From Actinocorallia sp. API 0066 (GTDB lineage: Bacteria > Actinomycetota > Actinomycetes > Streptosporangiales > Streptosporangiaceae), in the NCBI RefSeq assembly GCF_020991275.1, contig NZ_JAJLQY010000009.1, positions 248,001-312,000 of the forward strand: a stretch of DNA of 64,000 nucleotides, read 5' to 3'. The first letter of the stretch is position 1; each line of letters begins with the position of its first letter. A model generated the notes under the pieces. It was not told the origin of the DNA. It made no database searches and saw nothing but the letters and a program-made list of their open reading frames with translations. The position numbers and the translations under genes are program-made. This document shows positions 19,801 through 28,192 of this stretch, one piece after another.

Positions 19801-20336
19801 CCGCGGGCAACGACCTGGGAATCCTGGAGGTGCCCTCGGCCCGTACCCTCGTCCCGCCCGCGAACCAGGGGCCGACCTCGATCCGCGCGTACAGCTCCGG
19901 GCTCGACCTGCTGGCGACGTTCTCCTCCGACCGCGTCGAGTTCTACGACGCGGGCTCGCAGCGGCTCGCCTCGACCCTCCACACCGGCGCGCAGGGGGGC
20001 TCCGGCCCGGCCGCCTTCTCGCGCGGCGACGGCGCCGTGCTCGCCACCGGCGACTCCGCCGGGAACATCAGGCTGTGGGCGGTGCCGCAGCGGCGCGAGT
20101 TCGGCGTCCCGCTCACCGGAAGGCTCCGCCCTCTGGCGTCCGCCAAGAACGTCAGCGGCGTGGTGTTCTCGCCGGACGGCAGCTCGGTGTTCAGCGTCAC
20201 CGACGACGGCGGCTTCCGCGCCCACCTGATCGACCCCGCGAAGATCAAGCAGGAGCTCTGCACCACCTACGGCCCGCTCTCGCGCGAGGACTGGAAGCGC
20301 TACATCCCCGACCTGCCCTACCGCGACGCCTGCTGA
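16815..20336 (+). CDS. Membrane Ser/Thr protein kinase with C-terminal WD40-like beta-propeller
   Basis: A 1173-aa protein. The kinase domain (about 15-275) has an intact GAGGQGVVYEG loop, VAVK Lys43, HRDLKPAN (Asp136), DFG (153-155) and a MAPE activation-loop end. A helical region follows (300-445), then one transmembrane segment at about 454-477 (MMAALSFLLVVALGAATLAAV). The remaining 680 residues contain WD40-like blades (VVRLWNLENG, VQIWDPATRELRR, VDIWDTASGARR, IRLWAVPQRR). The kinase is therefore predicted inside and the propeller outside the membrane. ATG at 16815 follows a G-rich stretch. It is divergent from the zincin toxin-like gene. Confidence 0.9.
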   Translation: MSALLDGDPGQLGGYWLAGRLGAGGQGVVYEGYDVRGNRVAVKALHAEYVSEGDRSLLRREVEALRRVASFCTAKVIEADLDHVPPFVVSEFVPGPTLQDRVDRDGAYAPEELHRLAIGIATALSAIHQAGVIHRDLKPANVLLGPDGPRVIDFGIAKTQEMSRSATGQLKGTPRWMAPELFRGERATEAADVWAWGTIVLFAAAGRPPFDGESLPSLMHQVLNHQPETDVLTEPLRSLVEASLAHDPTRRPASRQILGRLLGMDAPLEEGERVAADVPAPRAPVPSLTDMAENAYSRLDPVARQAAPRVLLRMVNTRPDARDTVRRVPLRELGEETDGQTLERVLVAFGEAGLIRGDGQSVVLSTPALLRAWPRMRDWVSAEWEGLEVHHALADAARFWDEHGRKDGDLYQGSTLDGALTWAATGRRLLTLNTLERAFLDEAVKLTQRRSRTRTLMMAALSFLLVVALGAATLAAVQSRDLRATNTLVSQQRDTALGTQIAALAVGMRRIDPATAARLAIAAADLDDSGVDVRSALVTLFHQAERDVYQPEGTTGMWNVASDARARRLVYGDGNELKVVDGEKLTVLRTMTFEGEPVSALTISDDGSTAAVVENNGVVRLWNLENGTAAERSFNVSAPGVVLSPKGRYVVGQVQQRSVVWDAQTGQEMVKLPYRLPRLAFSGNETVLVSVDREKNRLDWYDLTKKEKVKAPTLTKGKENITSVAFSEDNKWFALRQGETVTLVDPKEFRPRTYSGAKENPNTTFSNLSFSPDGKYFAFDNTVWTTEGFDNDPLFTYPMQLCGLQRFRADGRSLACVDAFNALNIIDLRAVMDTVKLNPHPVPDADFSADGSTLVIESMNDVQIWDPATRELRRSLPVKPEASNDYHLSDDGSLLAIAYDSGTVDIWDTASGARRTTLTIGHDMDAANPDMAFSPDNKLFAFTMFDQGGGALAQIWDVNLARMTGQNFGTKPEVPGFQNMFTETELVFLDGGGKLAAGNDLGILEVPSARTLVPPANQGPTSIRAYSSGLDLLATFSSDRVEFYDAGSQRLASTLHTGAQGGSGPAAFSRGDGAVLATGDSAGNIRLWAVPQRREFGVPLTGRLRPLASAKNVSGVVFSPDGSSVFSVTDDGGFRAHLIDPAKIKQELCTTYGPLSREDWKRYIPDLPYRDAC

Positions 20337-20347
20337 CCGCCCGCCCC

Positions 20348-20381
20348 GGGACGCCCGCGCACCCACCCGCGCGGGCGTCCC
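20348..20381 (+). terminator. Strong hairpin after the kinase gene
   Basis: A perfect 13-bp stem, GGGACGCCCGCGC (20348-20360) pairing with 20369-20381 around an 8-nt loop (ACCCACCC), begins 11 nt after the kinase stop. There is no U-tract, as is common for actinobacterial terminators. Confidence 0.65.
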
Positions 20382-20727
20382 GCGAACCTTCGCGAGCCCC
20401 GCCCGGAACCGTCCCAAGACCGACCCGAGCGCCGTGCGGACGCCGCGGGGAGCCGGGCCAGTCGCGCGGACGCTGTGCGGAACCGGGCCGAGCGCCGTGC
20501 GGGCGTTGTGGCGAAGCGGGTCAAAGGTGGTGGAGGAGGGGCGAGAAGAAGCGTCGGGCGCGCGGGGCTGTGCCGTCGGCCGTTGACGTGAGGGGCGCGG
20601 CGAACCGGCCGCGTGTGCCGCGCTCGGCGGCGCTGTGTTGTTCCATGCCGACGACACTAACCCGCGCCGGTGACATTCCGGCGCGGCCGGTGACGATCTG
20701 TGGATAACTTCGGCGGCGGCGGCCGGG
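20382..20727. repeat. Gene-free stretch with three imperfect 30-nt repeats
   Basis: Between the kinase and rnd there is no convincing gene. At 20431-20523 three diverged 30-nt units follow each other (start points 20431, 20461 and 20494), each built on GCCGTGCGG-aCGCtGtGcGG-aaCCGGGcca. The remainder is GC-rich filler, and the region converges toward rnd. Confidence 0.45.
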
Positions 20728-21972
20728 TCAGGTGAGTTCGCCCTTGGTTTCCAGGCGGGTCCAGGCTTTGGCGACGGGGACGGAGACGAGGGCCGCCTGC
20801 CAGGGGCGGGCGCCGAGGCGGCGGAGGTCGGCGCGGATCGCCTCGGGCGTCGGCTCCTCGGGCGGGGACCAGCACAGGCGGCGCACGAAGTCGGGCTGGA
20901 CGAGGTTCTCGCTCGGCAGGTTGTGCGCGTCGGCGAGCGCCGCGACGACGGTGCGCGCGGCGGACAGGCGGGCGGCGGCCTCGGGGTCGCGTTCGGCCCA
21001 GCGGTGCGCGGGCGGCGGGCCGTCGCCCGGCAGGTTCTGCTCGGGCAGCGCCGACTCCGGCAACTGCCTGCCCTTGGCGATCGAGCGCAGCCACTGCGTC
21101 GTGTAGCGGCGCGCGTTGCGGCCCTTGACGGCGGCGATCGTGAACAGCTCGGCCATGGTGCGCGGCTGCGCGACGGCCATGTCGATGATCGCGGTGTCCG
21201 GCAGCACCCGGCCCGGCGAGAGGTCGAGCTCGCGGGCGATCTGCTCGCGCGTCTCCCACACCTCACGGACGACGGCGAGGGCCCGCCGGTTGCGCACCCG
21301 GTGGATGCCCGAGGTGCGGCGCCACGGGTCGGTCCGCGGCTGTCTGGGCGGGGCCGCCGCGATCGCCTCGAACTCCTGGAGCGCCCAGTCCAGCTTGCCC
21401 GCCTCGACGAGTTCGGCGTGCAGCGCGTCCCGCAGCTCGACCAGCAGCTCGACGTCCAGCGCCGCGTACCGCAGCCAGTCGGTGGGCAGCGGCCGGGTCG
21501 ACCAGTCCGCCGCCGAGTGGCCCTTCTCCAGGCTGTACCCGAGGACGGTCTCGACCATCGCGCCCAGGCCGACCCGCGGGTAGCCGAGGAGCCGTCCGGC
21601 GAGTTCGGTGTCGAAGAGCCTGCGCGGCACGATGCCGACCTCGGCGAGGCACGGAAGGTCCTGGTTGGCGGCGTGCAGCACCATCTCGGTGTCGCCGATC
21701 GCCCGGTTCAGGTCGTTCAGGTTCGGGCAGGCGACCGGGTCGATCAGCGCGGTGCCCGCGCCCCTGCGGCGCAGCTGCACGAGGTAGGCGCGCTGCCCGT
21801 AGCGGTAGCCGGAGGCACGCTCGGCGTCCACGGCGACCGGGCCCGAGCCCTCGGCGAACGCGGCGACGACCTGGTCCAGGCCCGTGTCGTCGGCGACGAC
21901 GGGCGGGATGCCCTCACGCGGCTCCAGCAGCGGCGACGACGCCGCACCGCCCGCTTCCCCACCTGCTTCCAC
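20728..21972 (-). CDS. rnd: Ribonuclease D (3'-5' exoribonuclease)
   Basis: A 414-aa DEDDy exonuclease acting on tRNA and other stable RNA 3' ends. Catalytic residues are visible: Asp49 and Glu51 in VAVDAERASGYRYG, Asp105 in AANQDLPCL, and Tyr169/Asp173 in YAALDVELL. A C-terminal HRDC-type helical domain (about 205-290) contains PDTAIIDMAVAQP. The GTG start at 21972 lies 4 nt after the stop of the DUF3000 gene, so the two form an operon. Confidence 0.92.
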   Translation of the reverse strand: MEAGGEAGGAASSPLLEPREGIPPVVADDTGLDQVVAAFAEGSGPVAVDAERASGYRYGQRAYLVQLRRRGAGTALIDPVACPNLNDLNRAIGDTEMVLHAANQDLPCLAEVGIVPRRLFDTELAGRLLGYPRVGLGAMVETVLGYSLEKGHSAADWSTRPLPTDWLRYAALDVELLVELRDALHAELVEAGKLDWALQEFEAIAAAPPRQPRTDPWRRTSGIHRVRNRRALAVVREVWETREQIARELDLSPGRVLPDTAIIDMAVAQPRTMAELFTIAAVKGRNARRYTTQWLRSIAKGRQLPESALPEQNLPGDGPPPAHRWAERDPEAAARLSAARTVVAALADAHNLPSENLVQPDFVRRLCWSPPEEPTPEAIRADLRRLGARPWQAALVSVPVAKAWTRLETKGELT

Positions 21973-21976
21973 TCAG

Positions 21977-22537
21977 CTACCGTACGTCCTTCAGATCGCG
22001 GACCCCGCGCGGGGGGAGCCCGGCCGCCATGCACATCACCTCGGTCCAGGCGCGGACGTGCGCGCGCAGATCCGTCCCGGCGGGTGACCATGATGCCCTG
22101 AGTTCCAGTTCCGTGGTGGCCGGTTCGTCCTCCTTGCCCCCGAAGCTCTCGCTGACCGCACGGGTGATCGTGCCCGATTCGGCGGCGTAACCGGCCTCGT
22201 CCAGGGCTTCGGTGAGCCAGCTCCACGCGACGCTGCCGATCAGGGGGTCGTCGGCTATCTCCGGTTCCAGTTCCGCCCGGACGTAGGCGACGAGCCTGTA
22301 CTCGCCGTCCCAGCCGGGCCTGCCTTCGGGGTCGTGCAGCAGGATGAGCCTTCCGACGGCCAGTTCGGCGTCGTCACGCACGACGGAGGCGGCGACCGCC
22401 GCCGAGAAGGGCGCGAGCCGCTGGGGGGCGGGCATCTCCTCGAACTCGAGTTCCGGGCGTTCCGGATCGCCCGAGAGCGCCTCGGTGAGGGTGTCCAGCG
22501 CCTCCCGGTAGCCGGGTGCCGCGTGCGGGGGTGTCAT
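21977..22537 (-). CDS. DUF3000 family protein
   Basis: A 186-aa actinobacterial DUF3000 protein, recognised from the internal block YRLVAYVRAELEPEIADDPLIGSVAWSWLTEAL and the terminal ELRASWSPAGTDLRAHVRAW ... MAAGLPPRGVRDL segment. Function is unknown. The family is typically found beside rnd and hemE, as here. ATG at 22537 is chosen; the frame remains open far upstream into the intergenic region, but no better start or ribosome site is visible. Divergent from hemE. Confidence 0.85.
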   Translation of the reverse strand: MTPPHAAPGYREALDTLTEALSGDPERPELEFEEMPAPQRLAPFSAAVAASVVRDDAELAVGRLILLHDPEGRPGWDGEYRLVAYVRAELEPEIADDPLIGSVAWSWLTEALDEAGYAAESGTITRAVSESFGGKEDEPATTELELRASWSPAGTDLRAHVRAWTEVMCMAAGLPPRGVRDLKDVR

Positions 22538-22817
22538 CTGCCGAGAGTAGATCTCTGGCCGAGTAGGGCGCGGGGTTGCCACGCCGACACGGCTACGCGT
22601 GGTGATGCGGGGGGTTGGAGGCACCGGCGGACCTCTGCTCGTCCGTGAGCTGATCGCTCGTTTGCGATGTTGATAATTGACGAAAATGCCAGCGAGTTCG
22701 GCGATCTTGTGGGATATCGGGCGGCGTGTCCCGAAAATCTCGTTGGGGTTTCCGGCCGGGGCGCGCCGAACCGCACCCCGGGGCGCCGCCGCCCCGCGCG
22801 CGTGGGACCATCGGTAC
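22538..22817. promoter_or_regulatory. Divergent promoter region DUF3000/hemE
   Basis: A 280-nt gap with an unusually AT-rich core (about 22650-22745) containing GTTGATAATTGACGAAAATG, flanked by GC-rich DNA. An open frame from the ATG at 22668 would encode about 53 residues ending at the hemE start. Its AT-richer codons do not resemble its neighbours and it is not called as a gene. Promoters for both flanking genes are expected here, but I cannot fix a -35/-10 pair. Confidence 0.35.
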
Positions 22818-23843
22818 ATGCCCGCTGAAGACCCGGTGTTCCTCCGTGCCTGCCGCCGCGAGCCGGTGCCCCACACGCCCGTGTGGTTCATGCGCCAGGC
22901 GGGGCGCTCCCTGCCCGAGTACCTGCGGCTGCGCGAGGGCATCCCGATGCTGGACGCCTGCGCCGACCCCGAGCTGATCGTGGAGATCACGCTCCAGCCG
23001 GTCCGCAGGTACAGCATCGACGCCGCGATCTTCTTCAGCGACATCGTGGTGCCGCTCAAGGCCATCGGCATCGACCTCGACATCAAGCCCGGCGTCGGCC
23101 CCGTCATCGCCGACCCGATCCGGGACAAGGACGCCGTCTCCCGGCTGCGTCCGCTGTCTCCCGACGACATCCCCTACGTCACCGAGGCCGTCAGCGGCCT
23201 TGTGGGGGAGTTGGGCGACATCCCCCTGATCGGCTTCGCGGGTGCGCCGTTCACGCTGGCGTCCTACCTGATCGAGGGCGGGCCGTCGAAGAACCACGAC
23301 CGGACCAAGGCCCTCATGTACGGGCAGCCCGACATCTGGCACAGCCTCATGGCGGCCCTGACGGAGATCACGATCGGCTTCCTGCGCACCCAGGTCGCGG
23401 CGGGCGCCAGGGCGGTCCAGCTCTTCGACAGCTGGGTCGGCGCGGTGGCCCCGGAGGACTACCGGCGCTACGTCATGCCCTACAGCGAGCGGATCTTCGC
23501 GGCGATGACCGACGTGCCGCGCATCCACTTCGGCGTCGGGACGGGCGAGCTGCTCGGCCTCCTCGGCCAGGCGGGCGCGGACGTCGTCGGCGTGGACTGG
23601 CGGGTCACCCTGGACGAGGCGGCCCGGCGCGTCGGCCCCGGCAAGGCGCTCCAGGGCAACCTCGACCCCGCGCTCCTGCTCGCGCCGTGGGAGGTCGTCG
23701 AACCGCGCGCGCGCAAGGTGCTGGAGCAGGGAAAGGCCGCCGAAGGCCACATCTTCAACCTCGGCCACGGCGTCCTGCCTTCGACCGACCCGGACCAGCT
23801 CGCCCGTCTCGCCGACCTGGTGCACTCCGCCTCCGCGCGCTGA
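22818..23843 (+). CDS. hemE: Uroporphyrinogen decarboxylase
   Basis: A 341-aa cytosolic enzyme converting uroporphyrinogen III to coproporphyrinogen III. The signature [17 protein letters not shown] is at residues 21-37, with Arg and Asp residues binding substrate; [21 protein letters not shown] and [17 protein letters not shown] follow. ATG at 22818 gives the usual family length; the frame extends 47 codons upstream but that part is not UroD-like. The downstream heme genes hemY and hemQ are 6.8 kb away, separated by unrelated genes. Confidence 0.96.
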   Translation: MPAEDPVFLRACRREPVPHTPVWFMRQAGRSLPEYLRLREGIPMLDACADPELIVEITLQPVRRYSIDAAIFFSDIVVPLKAIGIDLDIKPGVGPVIADPIRDKDAVSRLRPLSPDDIPYVTEAVSGLVGELGDIPLIGFAGAPFTLASYLIEGGPSKNHDRTKALMYGQPDIWHSLMAALTEITIGFLRTQVAAGARAVQLFDSWVGAVAPEDYRRYVMPYSERIFAAMTDVPRIHFGVGTGELLGLLGQAGADVVGVDWRVTLDEAARRVGPGKALQGNLDPALLLAPWEVVEPRARKVLEQGKAAEGHIFNLGHGVLPSTDPDQLARLADLVHSASAR

Positions 23844-23870
23844 ACGAGCCGAACGGGCTGAACAAGGCGG

Positions 23871-23888
23871 GATGAGAGCTTTCTCATC
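23871..23888. promoter_or_regulatory. 18-bp operator-like dyad, copy 1
   Basis: GATGAGAGCTTTCTCATC carries the 7-bp arms GATGAGA/TCTCATC. It differs from the perfect palindrome at 26296-26313 at only 3 of 18 positions. It sits 45 bp upstream of the first poly-Asp gene and ends 32 bp before its candidate -10 (TACCTT, 23921-23926), a position suitable for an activator. The linked response regulator is the obvious candidate binder. Confidence 0.65.
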
Positions 23889-23920
23889 CGCATCCGGTTC
23901 CTCCGGTCCGCCGGTCTGCC

Positions 23921-23926
23921 TACCTT
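23921..23926 (+). promoter_or_regulatory. Candidate -10 element for the poly-Asp cassette
   Basis: TACCTT ends 6 nt before the ATG at 23933, so transcription starting at the usual distance would give a leaderless mRNA. No ribosome-binding sequence precedes that ATG, which fits. No good -35 is seen, consistent with activator dependence on the dyad upstream. Confidence 0.5.
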
Positions 23927-23932
23927 GGGCGC

Positions 23933-24232
<300 letters not shown>

Positions 24233-24241
24233 GCGGGTCCG

Positions 24242-25624
24242 GTGAGCGCCCGCGCGCGCATCGTCGGCTGGGTCCTGCTGGTCGTCGCGCTCGCGCTCGC
24301 CGTCGCGGGCTCGGCCACGTGGTCGCTGCTGGTGAACCGGCTCGACGACAGGGTCAGCGCGGAGCTCACCAACGAGGCGGAGAAGCTGCGCGCCTTCGCC
24401 CGCAACGCGGGTCCGGTGACCGACGTGCGGACCCTCCTCACCGACTACCTCGCCGCGACGGCGCCGGACCGCCACGAGACGTACTTCACCGTTGTGGACG
24501 GCAAGGCGGACAAGGTCAGCGCCCAGTCGCCGGAGGCCAGGCTGGACACCGACGACGAGCTCGTGGCCCGTGCCGCGGCGGCGCGGCGGCCGGAGTCGGG
24601 GTGGGCGCGGAGCAGCGCAGGGAAGGTGCGCTACCTGGTGATGCCGGTACGGGTCACCGGGGACGAGCGCAGGGGAGCCCTCGTGGTCGGCATCTTCTAT
24701 GACAGGCAGCGCGAGGAGATCACCGACGCGATGCGCTCGCTCACGCTGACCTCGGTGCTCGCCGTCGCCGTCGCGGGCGCCGCCGCCTGGCTCGTGGCGG
24801 GACGGGTGCTCGCGCCGGTCCGGCTCGTGCGCACCACCGCCGAGCGGATCAGCGACTCCGCCGACCTCAGCCGCCGCCTCACCGTGCCGGGCGACGACGA
24901 CATCTCCGCCCTCGCCGGGACGTTCAACCGCATGCTGGACAGGCTGGAGCGGGCCTTCGCGACCCAGCGCGAGTTCCTCGACGACGCGGGCCACGAGCTG
25001 CGCACGCCGCTCACGGTCGTCCGGGGCCATCTGGAGGTGATGGGCGAGGAGGACCGTGAAGAGACCGTCGCCCTCGTCCTTGACGAGCTGGAGCGGATGA
25101 ACCGGATCGTTGACGACCTGCTTCTCCTGGCCCGCTCCGAACAGCCCGGGTTCCTCGACCTGGGAGAGGTCGCTGTCGCGGAGTTGACGGTTGACGTCCT
25201 GGCGAAGGTCAGGACGCTCGCCGACCGCAGGTGGAGGCTGGACGAGGTGGCGGACACCCACGTCATCGCCGATGGGCAGCGGCTCACCCAGGCGCTCGTC
25301 CAGTTCGTCGCCAACGCGGTACGGCACACCGAGGACGGCGGGCTCGTGGCGCTCGGCTCCGCTGTGCGCGACGGCCGACTCGAACTGTGGGTCCGCGACG
25401 ACGGCCCCGGCGTGCCGCCCGACCAGCGCGACCGGATCTTCGACCGGTTCGTGCACGGCGCGCAGACCGGCACCGGGCTCGGCCTCGCCATCGTCACCCG
25501 GATCGCCGCCGCGCACGGCGGGCGGGCCGAGGTCCGCGACGCGCCGGGCGGCGGCGCCGTCTTCCTCATCACCCTTCCGGCACACGAAACGGGCACACCT
25601 GGTGAACCGCATACTGATCGCTGA
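24242..25624 (+). CDS. Two-component sensor histidine kinase
   Basis: A 460-aa membrane kinase. TM1 is at about 6-28, an extracellular sensor of about 125 residues follows, TM2 is around 163-185, then a HAMP domain (LAPVRLVRTTAERISDSADLS), HisKA with the phospho-His in DDAGHELRTPLTVVRG, and a HATPase with N-box (VANAVRHTEDGG), G1 (WVRDDGPGVPP) and G2 (GTGLGLAIV). The GTG start has only a weak ribosome site 9 nt after the poly-Asp gene stop. Its 3' end overlaps the response regulator by 23 nt. The signal is unknown; an envelope or cation stress is suggested by the acidic partner proteins. Confidence 0.93.
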   Translation: MSARARIVGWVLLVVALALAVAGSATWSLLVNRLDDRVSAELTNEAEKLRAFARNAGPVTDVRTLLTDYLAATAPDRHETYFTVVDGKADKVSAQSPEARLDTDDELVARAAAARRPESGWARSSAGKVRYLVMPVRVTGDERRGALVVGIFYDRQREEITDAMRSLTLTSVLAVAVAGAAAWLVAGRVLAPVRLVRTTAERISDSADLSRRLTVPGDDDISALAGTFNRMLDRLERAFATQREFLDDAGHELRTPLTVVRGHLEVMGEEDREETVALVLDELERMNRIVDDLLLLARSEQPGFLDLGEVAVAELTVDVLAKVRTLADRRWRLDEVADTHVIADGQRLTQALVQFVANAVRHTEDGGLVALGSAVRDGRLELWVRDDGPGVPPDQRDRIFDRFVHGAQTGTGLGLAIVTRIAAAHGGRAEVRDAPGGGAVFLITLPAHETGTPGEPHTDR

Positions 25625-26282
25625 GGACGAGGGACGGATCGCCTCCTTCCTGGACAAGGGGCTACGGCGGCACGGTTTTGTCACGACGGTCGTCGAAGAC
25701 GGGGTGAGCGCTTACGAGTCCGCGCTTACCGGGCAGTTCGACCTCCTCGTCCTTGACCTGGGGCTGCCTGGGCGCGACGGCCTTACCGTGCTCCGGATGC
25801 TGCGAGACGCGAGGGTGACCCTTCCCGTCGTCATCCTCACCGCGCGCGGGGGCGTCGCCGACACCGTCGTCGGGCTGGAGAGCGGGGCCGACGACTACCT
25901 CGCCAAACCCTTCGCGTTCGAGGAGCTGCTCGCCCGGATCCGGCTGAGGCTGCGGCCCGAGCGGGCGCCGGAGGCGACCGTGCTGACGGTCGGCGACCTC
26001 GTGCTCGACCTGCGGACCCGCCGTGCGCGCGCGGCCGGACGCACCGTGGAGCTGTCGAGCAGGGAGTTCGCCCTCGCCGAGTTCCTCTGCCGCCACCCCG
26101 ACCAGGTGCTCACCCGCGAGCAACTCCTCAGCCACGTGTGGGGCTTCGACTTCGATCCCGGCTCCAACGTCGTCGACGTGTACATCAGGTACCTGCGGCG
26201 CAAGCTCGGCGCGTCCCGCATCGAGACGATCCGGGGCACCGGCTACCGGCTGCGCCCCGTCGCCGCGGAAGGGCCCGCCTAG
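25602..26282 (+). CDS. OmpR/PhoB-family response regulator
   Basis: A 226-aa regulator. The receiver has the acidic pair in AEDEGR, phospho-acceptor Asp in LLVLDLGLPGRDG, Thr in VILTARGG and Lys in DDYLAKPFAF. The C-terminal winged helix (about 130-220) ends with the recognition region SNVVDVYIRYLRRKLG and IETIRGTGYRL. GTG at 25602 overlaps the kinase, so the two are coupled. The 18-bp dyads at 23871 and 26296 flank the two-component genes and are candidate binding sites for this protein. Confidence 0.93.
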   Translation: MNRILIAEDEGRIASFLDKGLRRHGFVTTVVEDGVSAYESALTGQFDLLVLDLGLPGRDGLTVLRMLRDARVTLPVVILTARGGVADTVVGLESGADDYLAKPFAFEELLARIRLRLRPERAPEATVLTVGDLVLDLRTRRARAAGRTVELSSREFALAEFLCRHPDQVLTREQLLSHVWGFDFDPGSNVVDVYIRYLRRKLGASRIETIRGTGYRLRPVAAEGPA

Positions 26283-26295
26283 AGGCGTCCCGGCT

Positions 26296-26313
26296 GATGA
26301 GAGGGCTCTCATC
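26296..26313. promoter_or_regulatory. 18-bp perfect palindrome, copy 2
   Basis: GATGAGAGGGCTCTCATC is a perfect 8+2+8 inverted repeat beginning 14 nt after the response-regulator stop and ending 83 bp before the GTG of the second poly-Asp gene. It matches the dyad at 23871-23888 in length and arms, implying common control of both acidic-protein genes. Confidence 0.7.
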
Positions 26314-26396
26314 GCCGCCTCATGGCCGCTCCACCGGCCGCCCGGAGGCTGGAGCCAGCCCGGAAGGACCGGGCGGCACGAACCGGGAAGGCCACC

Positions 26397-26936
<540 letters not shown>

Positions 26937-26939
26937 CCC

Positions 26940-27653
26940 ATGCACCACACCCGTGAGGGACGAAGCGGCCGCCCGAGCGCGGCCGCTTCCGCCGTCCCGC
27001 CCCCCGACATGCCCGCCGCCGCGCCTGACGAGCCCGCTGAGCCGTCCCGATCCCAGTCCGGGTATCGGAAGGCCGGAACGGTGGCGGCGGGCCTCAGCCT
27101 GCTCCTGGCAGCCGCCTGTGCGTCGGCTCCGGCCCCGCCCGAGCCGAGCGAACAGTCCGCCTCGTCCAGCCCGGCGACCAAGCCGGAAAAGCCCTCCGAG
27201 CGGCCGCGCGCGGTGGGTGACCCGGTGCGGCTGCGCATCCCGGCGGTGGGCCTGTCCACCGAGATCATCCCGCTCCGGCTGGACGGGAAAGGCAAGCTCA
27301 TCGCCCCGAAGCGCTTCGACGTCGTGGGCTGGCACCGCGCGGGCCCGGAGCCGGGCGAGCGGGGCACCGCCGTCGTGGCGGGCCACGTGGACTCCCGCTC
27401 GGGCCCTGCCGTCTTCTACCGCCTGTCCGACCTGGCCCCCGGCACCCGCGTGCACGTCGACACCGACCGAGGCCAGACGTTCACGTTCACCGTCACCCGC
27501 CTGGAGCGCCACCCCAAGAGCGACGTCCCCGACTCCGTCTACCGCCCGTCCCGCACCCCGGAGCTCCGCCTCATCACCTGCGGCGGCTCCTTCGACCAGA
27601 CCCGCCGCTCCTACCGCGACAACATCATCGTGCACGCCACCCTCGCCCGCTGA
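26940..27653 (+). CDS. Class F-type sortase
   Basis: A 237-aa transpeptidase with an N-terminal hydrophobic segment (about 47-62, ending LLLAAACASA, which could even be read as a lipobox), a disordered linker and a sortase domain from about residue 95. Catalytic His is in VVAGHVDS, Cys in LITCGG and Arg in RRSYRDNIIV. It lies 3 nt after the Asp-repeat protein with a sorting-like tail, so it is most likely that protein's dedicated sortase. Class F is inferred from the short domain and the actinobacterial context. The first residues are basic and long, so a later start is possible. Confidence 0.88.
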   Translation: MHHTREGRSGRPSAAASAVPPPDMPAAAPDEPAEPSRSQSGYRKAGTVAAGLSLLLAAACASAPAPPEPSEQSASSSPATKPEKPSERPRAVGDPVRLRIPAVGLSTEIIPLRLDGKGKLIAPKRFDVVGWHRAGPEPGERGTAVVAGHVDSRSGPAVFYRLSDLAPGTRVHVDTDRGQTFTFTVTRLERHPKSDVPDSVYRPSRTPELRLITCGGSFDQTRRSYRDNIIVHATLAR

Positions 27654-27658
27654 CCCGG

Positions 27659-28132
27659 TCAGTCGACGGAGACGGCGTCCAGGGAGCGGAGGAGGTGGCT
27701 GAGGACCTTGACGCAGGCGGCGAGGTCGCCTTCGGTGAGGTCTCCTCCGACACCGCCCAGCACGGTGTGCTCCCGCGCGATGAGGGCGGCGATGAGGGAG
27801 TGCCCGGCGGGGGTGAGCCGGACGAGGGCCGAACGCCGGTGCGCCGGGTTGGGGGTGAACTCCACGAGGCCGCGGGCGGCCGCCTCGTTGGCCATGCGCT
27901 GCACGAACTGGCGGCTGATGGCCTGCTGGCGGCTCATCCGGGGCACGGTCAGGGGGCCGTGCTCCAGGAGCATCACCAGGACGGCGCGGAGCCCGACGGA
28001 CAGGCCCTCGCCCGGCACGTCGTCCTCGACCCTGCGGTGGGCGCGCCGGTAGAGCGGCCCCACGAGGTCGAAGACCTCGGCGAGGCGGGGGGCGAGTTCC
28101 GCGGGCGGCAGCACGCGGTCGTTCTCGTTCAT
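27659..28132 (-). CDS. MarR-family transcriptional regulator
   Basis: A 157-aa winged-helix repressor. The DNA-binding core reads LTVPRMSRQQAISRQFVQRMANEAAARGLVEF, with the wing PAHRRSALVRLTPAG. It is divergent from an alpha/beta hydrolase; two near-identical dyads fill the 57-nt gap between the start codons and one covers the hydrolase start. It therefore probably represses both genes until an aromatic or hydrophobic ligand binds; the ligand is unknown. Confidence 0.9.
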   Translation of the reverse strand: MNENDRVLPPAELAPRLAEVFDLVGPLYRRAHRRVEDDVPGEGLSVGLRAVLVMLLEHGPLTVPRMSRQQAISRQFVQRMANEAAARGLVEFTPNPAHRRSALVRLTPAGHSLIAALIAREHTVLGGVGGDLTEGDLAACVKVLSHLLRSLDAVSVD

Positions 28133-28140
28133 GCCTCCAT

Positions 28141-28192
28141 GATGACACCCCGGTTGTCATCTGGACGGAAAGATGACACCTTGGTTGTCATG
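28141..28192. promoter_or_regulatory. Duplicated MarR-type operator
   Basis: GATGACA-N7-TGTCATC (28141-28161) and GATGACA-N7-TGTCATG (28172-28192) have centres exactly 31 bp apart, about three helical turns. Site 2 overlaps the hydrolase ATG at 28190 and site 1 begins 9 bp from the marR start codon, so bound repressor would block both transcripts. Confidence 0.75.

Noticed and set aside
20431-20523. A CRISPR-like array
   Set aside because: The three 30-nt units are diverged and adjacent, with no unique spacers and no cas genes.
16767-21266. A 1499-codon open frame on the minus strand
   Set aside because: It lies antisense to the kinase/propeller gene, whose motifs are intact; the shadow product is low-complexity.
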